DNA of 64,000 bases from Propionimicrobium sp. PCR01-08-3. Its GTDB lineage: Bacteria; Actinomycetota; Actinomycetes; Propionibacteriales; Propionibacteriaceae. The notes under the pieces were generated by a model. It ran no database searches, was not told the DNA's origin, and saw only the letters and a program-made list of their open reading frames with translations. Location of the stretch: the NCBI RefSeq assembly GCF_030286045.1, contig NZ_CP127390.1, positions 682,001-746,000 of the forward strand, in the 5' to 3' direction. A program made the position numbers and the translations under genes. Each line of letters starts with the position of its first letter. Position 1 is the first letter of the stretch. Below, piece after piece: positions 57,362 through 64,000 of this stretch.

Positions 57362-59101
57362 ATGACAACCCTTACAGTCGACCGGGCCGCGGTCGATAGC
57401 CTGCTGTCCCCATCGGTGCCTACGGGCGGTGCCGTGGCCGTTTCCTACCTGCGCGTCTCCACCAAGGAGCAAGCGGAGAAGGGCGGCACGGACGAGGGAT
57501 ACTCCATCCCTGCCCAACGCGAAGCGAACCGCCGGAAGGCCGAACAGCTCGGCGCAACCGTGATCGAAGAGTTCGTGGACGCTGGCGAGTCGGCACGCAA
57601 GGCCGACCGACCCGAACTGATGCGGATGATCCAGTACGTCACCGAGCACCAGGTCAACTACTGCATCGTCCACAAGGTCGACCGGCTTGCACGCAACCGC
57701 GCCGACGACGTGACGATCCATCTCGCGCTACGCGACGCAGGCGTGATGCTGGTCTCAGCCAGCGAGAACATCGATGAGACTCCTTCGGGGATGTTGCTGC
57801 ACGGCATCATGTCCTCGATCGCGGAGTTCTACTCCCGCAACCTTGCCACCGAGACGATCAAGGGCCTGTCGCAGAAGGCGGCGCAAGGAGGCACGATCAA
57901 CCGGGCACCGATGGGCTACCTCAACGTCGGAGTCCGTGACGACCGCGGCCGTGAGATACGCACCGTGCAGGTCGATCCTGAGCGGGCGGAGTTGGTGACG
58001 TGGGCGTTCCAGGTCTTCGCTTCGGGGCAGTGGACGACCACCCAGCTCCACCGCGAACTCGTGCGGCGTGGCCTGAACACGCCGCCGTCGCCCAACCGGC
58101 CGTCCAAACCCATCGGACTGTCGAGCGTCCATCGGATTCTCACGAACCCGTACTACAAGGGCGACATCCGTTACAAAGGGGCCACGTACAAGGGCACGCA
58201 CGAAGCGATCGTGCCGCGCGAGGTCTGGTACCAAGTCCAGTCCGTTCTCGACGCCCACAAGTCTGCCGCCGACGCCACCCAGATTCACGACCACTATTTG
58301 AAGGGCACGGTCTACTGCGGACAGTGCGGCAGCCGGCTGCTCATCTGCCATTCCCGCAACCGTCACGGCAAGGTCTACCCGTACTTCGTGTGCTCGGGTC
58401 GGCACGGTGACACGAGCGGTTGCACCCGGCAGGCCGTGCTCATCGAAGACGTGGAGCGACTAATCGAGGGCTACTACGAGACCATCCAGATCGACGGACA
58501 GACCCGGCAGAACGTCGCCGGGATGCTCCACGCCACGTTCGACCGGCTGATGGCTGCCGATGTCAAGGAGCTGGCTGGGCTCGCCGCTGACCGTGACCGT
58601 CTCGACAACGAGCGGGTCAAGCTGCTGCAAGCGCACTACGCCGACGCCGTGCCGCTGGACCTGCTCAAGCAGGAGCAAGCCCGGATCGGTGCCGAGTTGG
58701 AGACGATCAACAACCGGATCGTCGCCCACCACGACCAGTACGCCGAGGCTCGCGCGAACCTGGAAGATTCGATTGGGCTGCTCGCACACGCGGCGGACAT
58801 CTACCGGCGGTGCGATGACGCGAACCGTCGTCTGTGCAACCAGGCGTTCTTCACCGCCATCTTCATTGACGACGACGGGGAGCCCCGCGTCACGTACCAG
58901 CGGCCTTACGACACGCTGTGCGATCCCGAGGTGCAGGCCAACGCACTGAACTGGGCTGCCGAGGCGAAAACAAAGGGCGAGGTTCAAACCGGAACCAGAG
59001 CGGTGACTCTGGTCGAGGGTTTGAACCTCGCCACATCAGGGTGGATGACGGGACTTGAACCCGCGGCCACCTGGACCACAACCAGGAGCTCTACCAGCTG
59101 A
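57362..59101 (+). CDS. int: Large serine integrase of the ICE
   Basis: A 579-aa large serine recombinase. The resolvase domain starts VAVSYLRVSTKEQAEKGG with the nucleophilic Ser in YLRVS, and continues with IVHKVDRLARNRADDV. A recombinase domain follows (INRAPMGYLNVGVRDDRGR), then the zinc ribbon YCGQCGSRLLICH with FVCSGRHGDTSGC, and a coiled coil (ADRDRLDNERVKLLQAHYAD). The last 20 residues (from GWMTGLEPAAT) are encoded by the complement of tRNA-His, so the stop codon belongs to the host site. The enzyme inserts and excises the ICE. No excision factor was recognised. Confidence 0.94.
   Translation: MTTLTVDRAAVDSLLSPSVPTGGAVAVSYLRVSTKEQAEKGGTDEGYSIPAQREANRRKAEQLGATVIEEFVDAGESARKADRPELMRMIQYVTEHQVNYCIVHKVDRLARNRADDVTIHLALRDAGVMLVSASENIDETPSGMLLHGIMSSIAEFYSRNLATETIKGLSQKAAQGGTINRAPMGYLNVGVRDDRGREIRTVQVDPERAELVTWAFQVFASGQWTTTQLHRELVRRGLNTPPSPNRPSKPIGLSSVHRILTNPYYKGDIRYKGATYKGTHEAIVPREVWYQVQSVLDAHKSAADATQIHDHYLKGTVYCGQCGSRLLICHSRNRHGKVYPYFVCSGRHGDTSGCTRQAVLIEDVERLIEGYYETIQIDGQTRQNVAGMLHATFDRLMAADVKELAGLAADRDRLDNERVKLLQAHYADAVPLDLLKQEQARIGAELETINNRIVAHHDQYAEARANLEDSIGLLAHAADIYRRCDDANRRLCNQAFFTAIFIDDDGEPRVTYQRPYDTLCDPEVQANALNWAAEAKTKGEVQTGTRAVTLVEGLNLATSGWMTGLEPAATWTTTRSSTS
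58976..59032. repeat. Bipartite inverted repeat at the integration junction
   Basis: GGCGAGGTTCAAACC (58976-58990) and GGTTTGAACCTCGCC (59018-59032) are perfect 15-base inverted copies; inside them CCAGAG (58995-59000) pairs with CTCTGG (59007-59012). The structure is within the last codons of the integrase gene, 8 bases from the tRNA 3' end. It may be an attachment-site arm or a terminator. Confidence 0.75.
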
Positions 59102-59112
59102 GCTACATCCAC
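59040..59112 (-). tRNA. tRNA-His (anticodon GTG)
   Basis: The reverse strand folds as a complete cloverleaf: acceptor GTGGATG pairing with CATCCAC, D arm GCTCAGCTGGTAGAGC, anticodon arm CTGGTTGTGGTCCAG with anticodon GTG, and T arm CGGGTTCAAGTCCCG. A G before position 1 and C at position 73 are the histidine identity pair. CCA is not encoded. The 3' end faces the ICE, and the integrase reading frame runs through it on the other strand. Confidence 0.95.
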
Positions 59113-59274
59113 CATGCTTGCCGATTCGGCGTTTCGAATGCGACAGCCTGACTAGCATAGCGTCCCGCCTTCGATTCGGTAAAACTGAGCCGCAAGTTGC
59201 TGGCGTGCAACGATTGTGCCGGGTGTCGGTGTTGCGGTAAGCCATTAGCATTGGCCACAATCCGAGGGAGAACT

Positions 59275-60321
59275 GTGGGCAAGCGAATCACATTGGCAGA
59301 CGTCGCCGCACGCACGGGCCTGTCCGCGTCCACTGTCAGCATGGTGCTGAATAATCGTCCGGGTTCCAGAATTCCGGAGGCGACGGCTGAACGTGTGCGT
59401 GAGGTCGCCGAAGAATTGGGTTATGCCCCTGACCGCACGGCCCGCGGTCTGCGTACCGGACGCTCGGAAGCGCTCGGGTTCATCTCCGACGAAGTGACCA
59501 TCACCCGCTACGCATCAGCGATGGTCCGCGGCATCTTGGACGCAGCCGAAGAGCGCAATCACGCGATCCTGATGGCCGAAACCGACAATCAGGCACGTCG
59601 CATCGACAACGCCGTCCGGCTGATGCGCACCCGTCACATCGACGGAATCCTCCTCGGATTGATGCGCGCACGACAGGTCGATCTGCCCGCAGATGTCGGA
59701 GGTTTGCCCGTCATCATCGTCAACGGACATGTCGATGGCTATAGCTCCGTGCTTCCCGATGAACACCAGGCCGGTCTTGATGCCGTCAACCATCTGGTCG
59801 CCCATGGGCATCGCAAGATCGCGTTCATCGGTCGCGCAGCAGAGCACCTGGAGCCCCGAATCTCCTGGACGATCGGTCGCCGGCTCGCCGGCATCGATCA
59901 GGCGATGCACGACGCGGGTCTGGGCTTCGTCCACGAGGTGCACGGTGCCGACTGGGAGCCCGAGCTCGGCTACCGGGGCGCCGATGAGATCTTCGACAAC
60001 GCCGAAGCGACGGCGATTCTCACCGCGAATGACCGCATCGCCTTCGGCGTCTACCTCGCCGCCCAGCAGCGTGGGCTGAGTATTCCCGCCGATATCTCGG
60101 TGATGTCCTTCGACGACGAGCAATTGGCCAGCTATGTGCTTCCGCCCATCACCACGATGCAACTGCCCTACCTTCAGATGGGACGCGTAGCAGCCGAAGA
60201 GCTGCTTGCCCGCCTTGACGCGCCACTCTCCGGCGCCGGTCCCGACGGGCCACCAGGTGAAACCCTGGTCGCGATGCCGCTCATTGAACGCGGCTCTGTC
60301 GCCGCCCAAGGTGCCTCCTGA
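59275..60321 (+). CDS. LacI-family regulator of the sucrose locus
   Basis: About 348 residues from GTG 59275, with GAGGGAG 5 bases upstream. The DNA-binding head is ITLADVAARTGLSASTVSMV with the hinge RVREVAEELGYAPDRTARGL. The rest is a periplasmic-binding-type sensor (HIDGILLGLMRARQVD, then AILTANDRIAFGVYLAAQQR). It probably represses the symporter and GH32 genes downstream, where inverted repeats lie at 60339 and 60409. It is the CscR position of a csc-type locus. Confidence 0.88.
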   Translation: MGKRITLADVAARTGLSASTVSMVLNNRPGSRIPEATAERVREVAEELGYAPDRTARGLRTGRSEALGFISDEVTITRYASAMVRGILDAAEERNHAILMAETDNQARRIDNAVRLMRTRHIDGILLGLMRARQVDLPADVGGLPVIIVNGHVDGYSSVLPDEHQAGLDAVNHLVAHGHRKIAFIGRAAEHLEPRISWTIGRRLAGIDQAMHDAGLGFVHEVHGADWEPELGYRGADEIFDNAEATAILTANDRIAFGVYLAAQQRGLSIPADISVMSFDDEQLASYVLPPITTMQLPYLQMGRVAAEELLARLDAPLSGAGPDGPPGETLVAMPLIERGSVAAQGAS

Positions 60322-60338
60322 TCTTCATTGCGTCCGAA

Positions 60339-60451
60339 CGAAATTGTTTCGAACCAAGACCTCGTGAGCTATTCCCAACGGGAAGGCAATCTGTTAGATT
60401 GTCGCTGCTGAAACGTTGTAGCGCACTCTGACAGTGTGTTTCGTTCAGCAC
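60339..60451. promoter_or_regulatory. Candidate LacI operators and promoter of the sucrose genes
   Basis: CGAAATTGTTTCG (60339-60351) is an inverted repeat, and TGAAACGTTGTA (60409-60420) resembles the classic TGAAACGTTTCA operator. TTAGATT at 60394-60400 could be a -10 box. TGCTGAA (60406-60412) also pairs with TTCAGCA (60445-60451), around a CACT/AGTG stem, giving a possible leader hairpin. Confidence 0.5.
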
Positions 60452-60560
60452 CACTCCGCCTCGAGGAAGGCCGTGAGCAATCGAGTCCACTCGAATTGCC
60501 TGGGCCGACGAAGGGGTAACAGGCGCGAAGCGCCGCATATGAAAGGAGGGGACAGGCAAC

Positions 60561-61892
60561 GTGGCCAGTTTCACGAAGTCCCTCAAGAATCCGTCGTATC
60601 TGCATAGTTCCTTGACTTTGCTGCTTTTCTTCATGTCCTGGGGCATCTGGTGGTCGTTCTTCCAGCTCTGGCTGACCAAGGACACCGCCTCCGGCGGCCT
60701 GGGTCTCAACGGTGCCGATGTCGGCACCGTCTACTCGGTAAATTCATTGGTCACCTTGATCTTGATGTTCTTCTACGGCACTATTCAGGACCGCCTGGGG
60801 CTCAAGCGCCACCTCACCATTCTCATCGGAGCAATCGCCTCCTGCGTGGCTCCGTTCGTGATCTTCGTCTACGAGCCGCTACTCAAAAATGCGTTCATGT
60901 TCGGCGTGATCTTGGGGTCCATCGTGCTGTCCGCCGGCTTCATGGCCGGGGTTGGGCTGCTGGAAGCCTTCGCCGAACGCATGAGCCGCCGCTTCGACTT
61001 CGAGTACGGTCAGTCACGCATGTGGGGTTCCTTCGGATACGCGGTGGTCGCCCTGTTCGCAGGCTTCCTCTTCACCGTCAACCCGCACCTCAATTTCATT
61101 CTGGGCACGGTTTTCGGCATCGCACTGCTGCTGATCCAACTGTTCTGGAAGCCCGCGAAAGTCGACCACTCGGCCAACCCTGCCGAAACGACTCAGCCCG
61201 GCGTCCGGGAGATGGCGGGACTGCTCGGCATGAAATCGCTATGGCTGATTATCGTCTTCGTAATCTTCTCCTGGACCTTCTACACGGTCTTCGATCAGCA
61301 GATGTTCCCCGACTTCTACACCGGATTGTTCGACACAAAGGAACGCGGCGAGCAGGTTTACGGCGTCCTCAACGCCGCACAGGTCTTCTGCGAGGCAGCG
61401 ATGATGGGCGTCGTCCCGATCATCATGCGCAAGATCGGCGTCCGTAACACATTGATGCTCGGTGTCACCGTGATGACCTTGCGTATTTTCGGGTGCGCTG
61501 CGCTGAGCAATCCGGTCGCTGTCTCCTTCGTGAAGATGTTCCACGCGCTTGAGGTGCCGCTGTTCATCTTGCCGGTCTTCCGCTATTTCACCCTGCATTT
61601 CAATCCGGCTTTGTCGGCCACGTTGTATATGGTGGGGTTCCAGATTTCTGCCCAGATCGGGAATGTGATCCTGTCGAATCCGCTCGGTAAATTGCGGGAC
61701 GCCATGGGCTATCAGCCGACCTTCTTTGTGATTTCCGGGATCGTCCTGCTCGCCGGCATCTACGCATTCTTCACCCTGAAGAAGGACGATGAGCAAGTAC
61801 TCGGCGACCCATTCGTCCGTGACGGCCAGATGGTGGTCGTTGACACGGCCACTGCCGGTCCGGCGCCGGACGCCGATACCGGCAAGGCGTAA
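60561..61892 (+). CDS. Oligosaccharide:H+ symporter (sucrose permease-like MFS)
   Basis: A 443-aa MFS carrier with about 12 helices. SLTLLLFFMSWGIWWSFFQL is the typical first helix of the LacY/RafB/CscB group, FEYGQSRMWGSFGYAVVALF holds the conserved cytoplasmic Glu and Arg, and FDQQMFPDFYTGLFDTKERG a later loop. Members import sucrose, raffinose or lactose with protons. With a GH32 hydrolase next door, sucrose is the best guess. The start is GTG 60561, 10 bases after GAAAGGAGGG. Confidence 0.9.
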   Translation: MASFTKSLKNPSYLHSSLTLLLFFMSWGIWWSFFQLWLTKDTASGGLGLNGADVGTVYSVNSLVTLILMFFYGTIQDRLGLKRHLTILIGAIASCVAPFVIFVYEPLLKNAFMFGVILGSIVLSAGFMAGVGLLEAFAERMSRRFDFEYGQSRMWGSFGYAVVALFAGFLFTVNPHLNFILGTVFGIALLLIQLFWKPAKVDHSANPAETTQPGVREMAGLLGMKSLWLIIVFVIFSWTFYTVFDQQMFPDFYTGLFDTKERGEQVYGVLNAAQVFCEAAMMGVVPIIMRKIGVRNTLMLGVTVMTLRIFGCAALSNPVAVSFVKMFHALEVPLFILPVFRYFTLHFNPALSATLYMVGFQISAQIGNVILSNPLGKLRDAMGYQPTFFVISGIVLLAGIYAFFTLKKDDEQVLGDPFVRDGQMVVVDTATAGPAPDADTGKA

Positions 61893-62001
61893 TGAGGGAA
61901 CGAAATGATGCTCGATAATCGTGTGACCATAGAGAATCTCGAACCGGGCGGCACCGGCCGGTCCGGGCTCAAATGCGTAAGGTAAGAAGGTAAGGCTGAT
62001 A

Positions 62002-63489
62002 ATGAAAGAGCAATTAGAGCGAGCCGAGAAGGGCGTCGCAGAACAGCTCAAGGCCCGAAATGATCGCTGGTATCCGACCTTCCATATCGCGGGAAAGGCC
62101 GGCTGGATCAACGATCCGAATGGATTGTGTTATTTCCGCGGCCGCTATCAGGTGTATTTTCAGCACCACCCTTACAGTGCCGAATGGGGACCGATGCATT
62201 GGGGGCATGTGTCCTCCGCGGATATGGTGACCTGGCGGCGTGAGCCGATAGCGATGGCTCCGTCGATCGAAGCCGATCGCGATGGGGTCTTCTCGGGCTC
62301 CGCAGTGGTTTCCGATCAGGGTCAGCTGGTGGCCTATTACACGGGGCACCGCTGGCGCAACGGGGTGAACGAGGACGAGGGCAACCTGCAGGTGCAGTGC
62401 ATGGCGACCTCGGACGACGGCATCACCTTTGACAAGAAGGGCGTTGTTGTCGAGGGCCCGCCCGATTTGCTGCATTTCCGCGATCCCAAGGTTTGGCGGA
62501 TGGGGGATACCTGGTACATGGTTTTCGGGGCGTGTTCTGCCGAAAATCGCGGTCAGGTGTGGCTGTATACCTCGAAAGACATGAATAATTGGGAATTCGA
62601 CCGCATTATCTTCGAAGATCCCGACCCTCATGCGTACATGCTCGAATGCCCCGACATGTTCCCGCTCGGCGACAAATGGGCCATCACCTATTGTCCGATG
62701 GGGCCTGTACCCGACGGATATGTGGCACGTAACGGTCATAACGCGGGTTATGTGGTGGGCAATTGGAAACCGGGCGAAGTGTTCGAGCAGATCACCGACT
62801 ATCGCCTGATCGATTGGGGCCACCAGTTCTACGCGCCACAATCGTTCGAGGCGCCCGACGGCAGGCGTATCGAATACGGTTGGCTGGGATCATTCACCGT
62901 CCCGATCGCCACTCAAGAAGCCGATCATTGGTGCGGCCAATTCACCGTGCCCCGCGAATTGGGCCTGGACGGTAACAACCATCTGCGCAGCTATCCGATC
63001 AAAGAGGTCGAGCAACTTCGCACAGGCACCGTCGATTTTGGAAGTTTTGAGTTGGGGGTCAATGAAGACAAGTTGCTGACCGAGGACGACGGGGGCGCGT
63101 CCGAGATCGAACTCGAGGTCGACCTGGCGGCTTCGTCCGCGGAGCGGTTCGGGCTGAGGGTACACGCCACGCAAGATGGTGGACACACCTATGTCGCCTA
63201 CGACGATCAGGCGGGCCGTGTCGATCTCGATCGCAGGCTCACCGGCAACGGAGACCGCGGCTACCGCTCGGCACCGTACGACGGCAGCGACAAGCTGAAA
63301 CTGCGTGTGCTGATCGATCGAGGCTCCGTCGAGGTTTTCATCAACGACGGCACCGAGACGATAACTTCCTTCAGCTTCCCCGGCGAAGGGCCGAGAGGCA
63401 TCGTGCTCTGCTCGGAGTCGGGCACCGTTCAGGTGACGAGCCTGAAGCTGCACAGCATCAAGACGATCTGGGAGTCGCCCGATCGTTAA
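62002..63489 (+). CDS. Glycoside hydrolase family 32 (sucrose hydrolase/invertase)
   Basis: A 495-aa enzyme. The nucleophile motif WINDPNGLCYFRGRYQVYFQ (Asp in NDPNG), the transition-state motif HFRDPKVW and the acid/base motif LECPDMFPLGDKW are all present in the N-terminal beta-propeller. The C-terminal beta-sandwich from about residue 350 ends with LRVLIDRGSVEVFINDGTET. It cleaves fructose from sucrose or its phosphate. No signal peptide is seen, so it acts in the cytoplasm on sugar brought in by the symporter. AGAAGGTAAGG precedes the ATG. Confidence 0.94.
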   Translation: MKEQLERAEKGVAEQLKARNDRWYPTFHIAGKAGWINDPNGLCYFRGRYQVYFQHHPYSAEWGPMHWGHVSSADMVTWRREPIAMAPSIEADRDGVFSGSAVVSDQGQLVAYYTGHRWRNGVNEDEGNLQVQCMATSDDGITFDKKGVVVEGPPDLLHFRDPKVWRMGDTWYMVFGACSAENRGQVWLYTSKDMNNWEFDRIIFEDPDPHAYMLECPDMFPLGDKWAITYCPMGPVPDGYVARNGHNAGYVVGNWKPGEVFEQITDYRLIDWGHQFYAPQSFEAPDGRRIEYGWLGSFTVPIATQEADHWCGQFTVPRELGLDGNNHLRSYPIKEVEQLRTGTVDFGSFELGVNEDKLLTEDDGGASEIELEVDLAASSAERFGLRVHATQDGGHTYVAYDDQAGRVDLDRRLTGNGDRGYRSAPYDGSDKLKLRVLIDRGSVEVFINDGTETITSFSFPGEGPRGIVLCSESGTVQVTSLKLHSIKTIWESPDR

Positions 63490-63773
63490 GACTCGACTGT
63501 CTGGTGAAGGCGCTTGCCGCGCAGCCGCACTTCGGCAAGGCATCATCGGCGTCTGACCCCATGTCGGGCGCCGCCGCGAAGGCGGGAGGGTGGCCCATGG
63601 CCGATGAGCCTGGAGAAAGAATTGCCGCCGCAGTCATTCCCTCAGACTGCGGCGGCATCGCTTTGTTCAAGCACCGGTGCGATCATGGCCCGAATGTTTT
63701 CCCTCCTCGCAGCGAGATCGCCGCGAGGCAGCCGACACGACCGGCCAGCGCAGCCTCGGCGTCCGGAAAGCCC
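63490..63773. other. Intergenic gap between convergent genes
   Basis: A 284-bp region between the end of the GH32 gene and the end of oligoribonuclease. It contains the terminator at 63624-63656 and nothing else I can support; the open frame from 63514 to 63882 overlaps the oligoribonuclease end and is not protein-like. Confidence 0.5.
63624..63656. terminator. Terminator hairpin after GH32
   Basis: GCCGCCGCAGTC and GACTGCGGCGGC form a perfect 12-bp stem around a 9-base loop, followed by ATCGCTTTGTT. It serves the GH32 gene and perhaps the convergent oligoribonuclease gene. Confidence 0.75.
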
Positions 63774-64000
63774 TCAGGCTTTGGCGGCAAACCCGGTCAG
63801 CTCGCCTTGGTGTTTGGCCGCGATGGCCTTGAGCTCGGTGGACGACGGCCCCGGCTCGGGCACGAAGACCGCCTCACGGTAATACTTCAGCTCTTCGATC
63901 GACTCCTGAATGTCGGCGAGCGCACGATGGTTGCCGTTCTTCTCAGGTGCCTGATAGCAGACCTTCGGGTACCAGCGTCGGGCCAGTTCCTTGATGCTCG
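63774..64000 (-). CDS. orn: Oligoribonuclease (partial, 5' end outside window)
   Basis: The reverse strand reads 74 codons of the enzyme C-terminus: [20 protein letters not shown], then [20 protein letters not shown] and [10 protein letters not shown], ending at 63774. HRALADI carries the last catalytic His and Asp of the DEDDh exonuclease. Orn degrades 2- to 5-nucleotide RNA in the cytoplasm. The final 25 residues after REAVFV ([19 protein letters not shown]) form an actinobacterial-type tail. Confidence 0.92.
   Translation of the reverse strand, partial: SIKELARRWYPKVCYQAPEKNGNHRALADIQESIEELKYYREAVFVPEPGPSSTELKAIAAKHQGELTGFAAKA

Larger units (their letters stand above)
20190..59040. mobile_element. 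Integrative and conjugative element with arsenic cargo, integrated at tRNA-His
   Basis: The right end is well placed: the serine integrase stop codon is supplied by the tRNA-His gene, whose 3' end is at 59040. Inside are a MobF relaxase, VirB4, VirD4/TraG, TrbL, SCO6880 and DUF6112 proteins, ParB, SSB, ArdC and DprA, a typical actinobacterial conjugation set. Cargo is an arsenic island, a split DNA methyltransferase and an IS110 insertion. The left end is not resolved: I could not find a second copy of the tRNA 3' end, which serine integrases do not require. It may be near 20190 or may include the AbiEi module back to about 16960. Confidence 0.8.

Noticed and set aside
1-64000. CRISPR array or rRNA operon
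   Set aside because: No regularly spaced repeats and no rRNA-like sequence were seen.

Overview
The window reads as chromosome of a high-GC Actinomycetota. The evidence is GC-rich codon use, frequent GTG and TTG starts, DUF2277, an actinobacterial-type conjugation module (SCO6880, DUF6112, DUF2637, DUF4913, TrwC-type relaxase) and mycothiol/thioredoxin-type arsenic genes. A member of the Propionibacteriaceae or a close relative is a reasonable guess, but nothing here proves the genus. There are no rRNA genes and no CRISPR array. One tRNA (His) is present.

Layout. (1) 0-16.8 kb, core-like chromosome: the 5' end of a MacB/LolD-type ABC ATPase, a DEAD-box helicase, an internally deleted isochorismatase, a DHFR-like reductase, DUF2277, DUF805, a nucleoside hydrolase followed by a complete ECF transporter (S, T and a fused double ATPase), a large membrane protein, an SRPBCC-like protein, an ArsR-type regulator with a cysteine tail, and a cytochrome P450 facing a TetR regulator across a palindromic operator. 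(2) 16.9-20.2 kb, a junction zone: two copies of a recombinase-associated HTH gene (one frameshifted) flank an AbiEi-like antitoxin gene that overlaps an AlbA_2/ATPase gene. (3) About 20.2-59.04 kb, an integrative and conjugative element (ICE) ending in a serine integrase whose last codons run into tRNA-His. (4) 59.1-64 kb, chromosome again: a sucrose locus (LacI regulator, proton symporter, GH32 hydrolase) and the end of oligoribonuclease.

The ICE has three parts. The left arm carries two small proteins, DprA, a HEPN-like protein and the MobF relaxase. The middle is cargo: a cytosine methyltransferase gene split by a 2.36-kb insertion (ArsR, AHSA1 and an IS110 transposase), then an arsenic island. 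The island has two divergent units. The leftward unit is trxB-trxA-acr3-arsRC-arsC plus a decayed flavin monooxygenase. The rightward unit is arsD followed by a single gene that joins the ArsA pump ATPase to an ArsM arsenite methyltransferase. Arsenate would be reduced by ArsC/ArsRC with Trx/TrxB, and arsenite carried by ArsD to ArsA and exported by Acr3, or methylated by the ArsM half. The right arm (40.2-57.2 kb) is one long rightward array: ArdC, Prim-Pol, DUF2637, ParB, M23 hydrolase, two small DUF6112 membrane proteins, TrbL, SCO6880, VirB4, VirD4, SSB, DUF4913.

The most interesting signals are the ArsA-ArsM fusion; a short palindromic leader motif (GYGCACCTG) repeated in front of many ICE genes; an ECF ATPase with one consensus and one degenerate ATP site; a bipartite 15-bp hairpin 8 bases from the integration junction; a 29-bp perfect palindrome inside parB; and a candidate IS110 bridge-RNA region. 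Frameshifts in the relaxase tail and in SCO6880 suggest the ICE may no longer transfer by itself, unless they are sequence errors.
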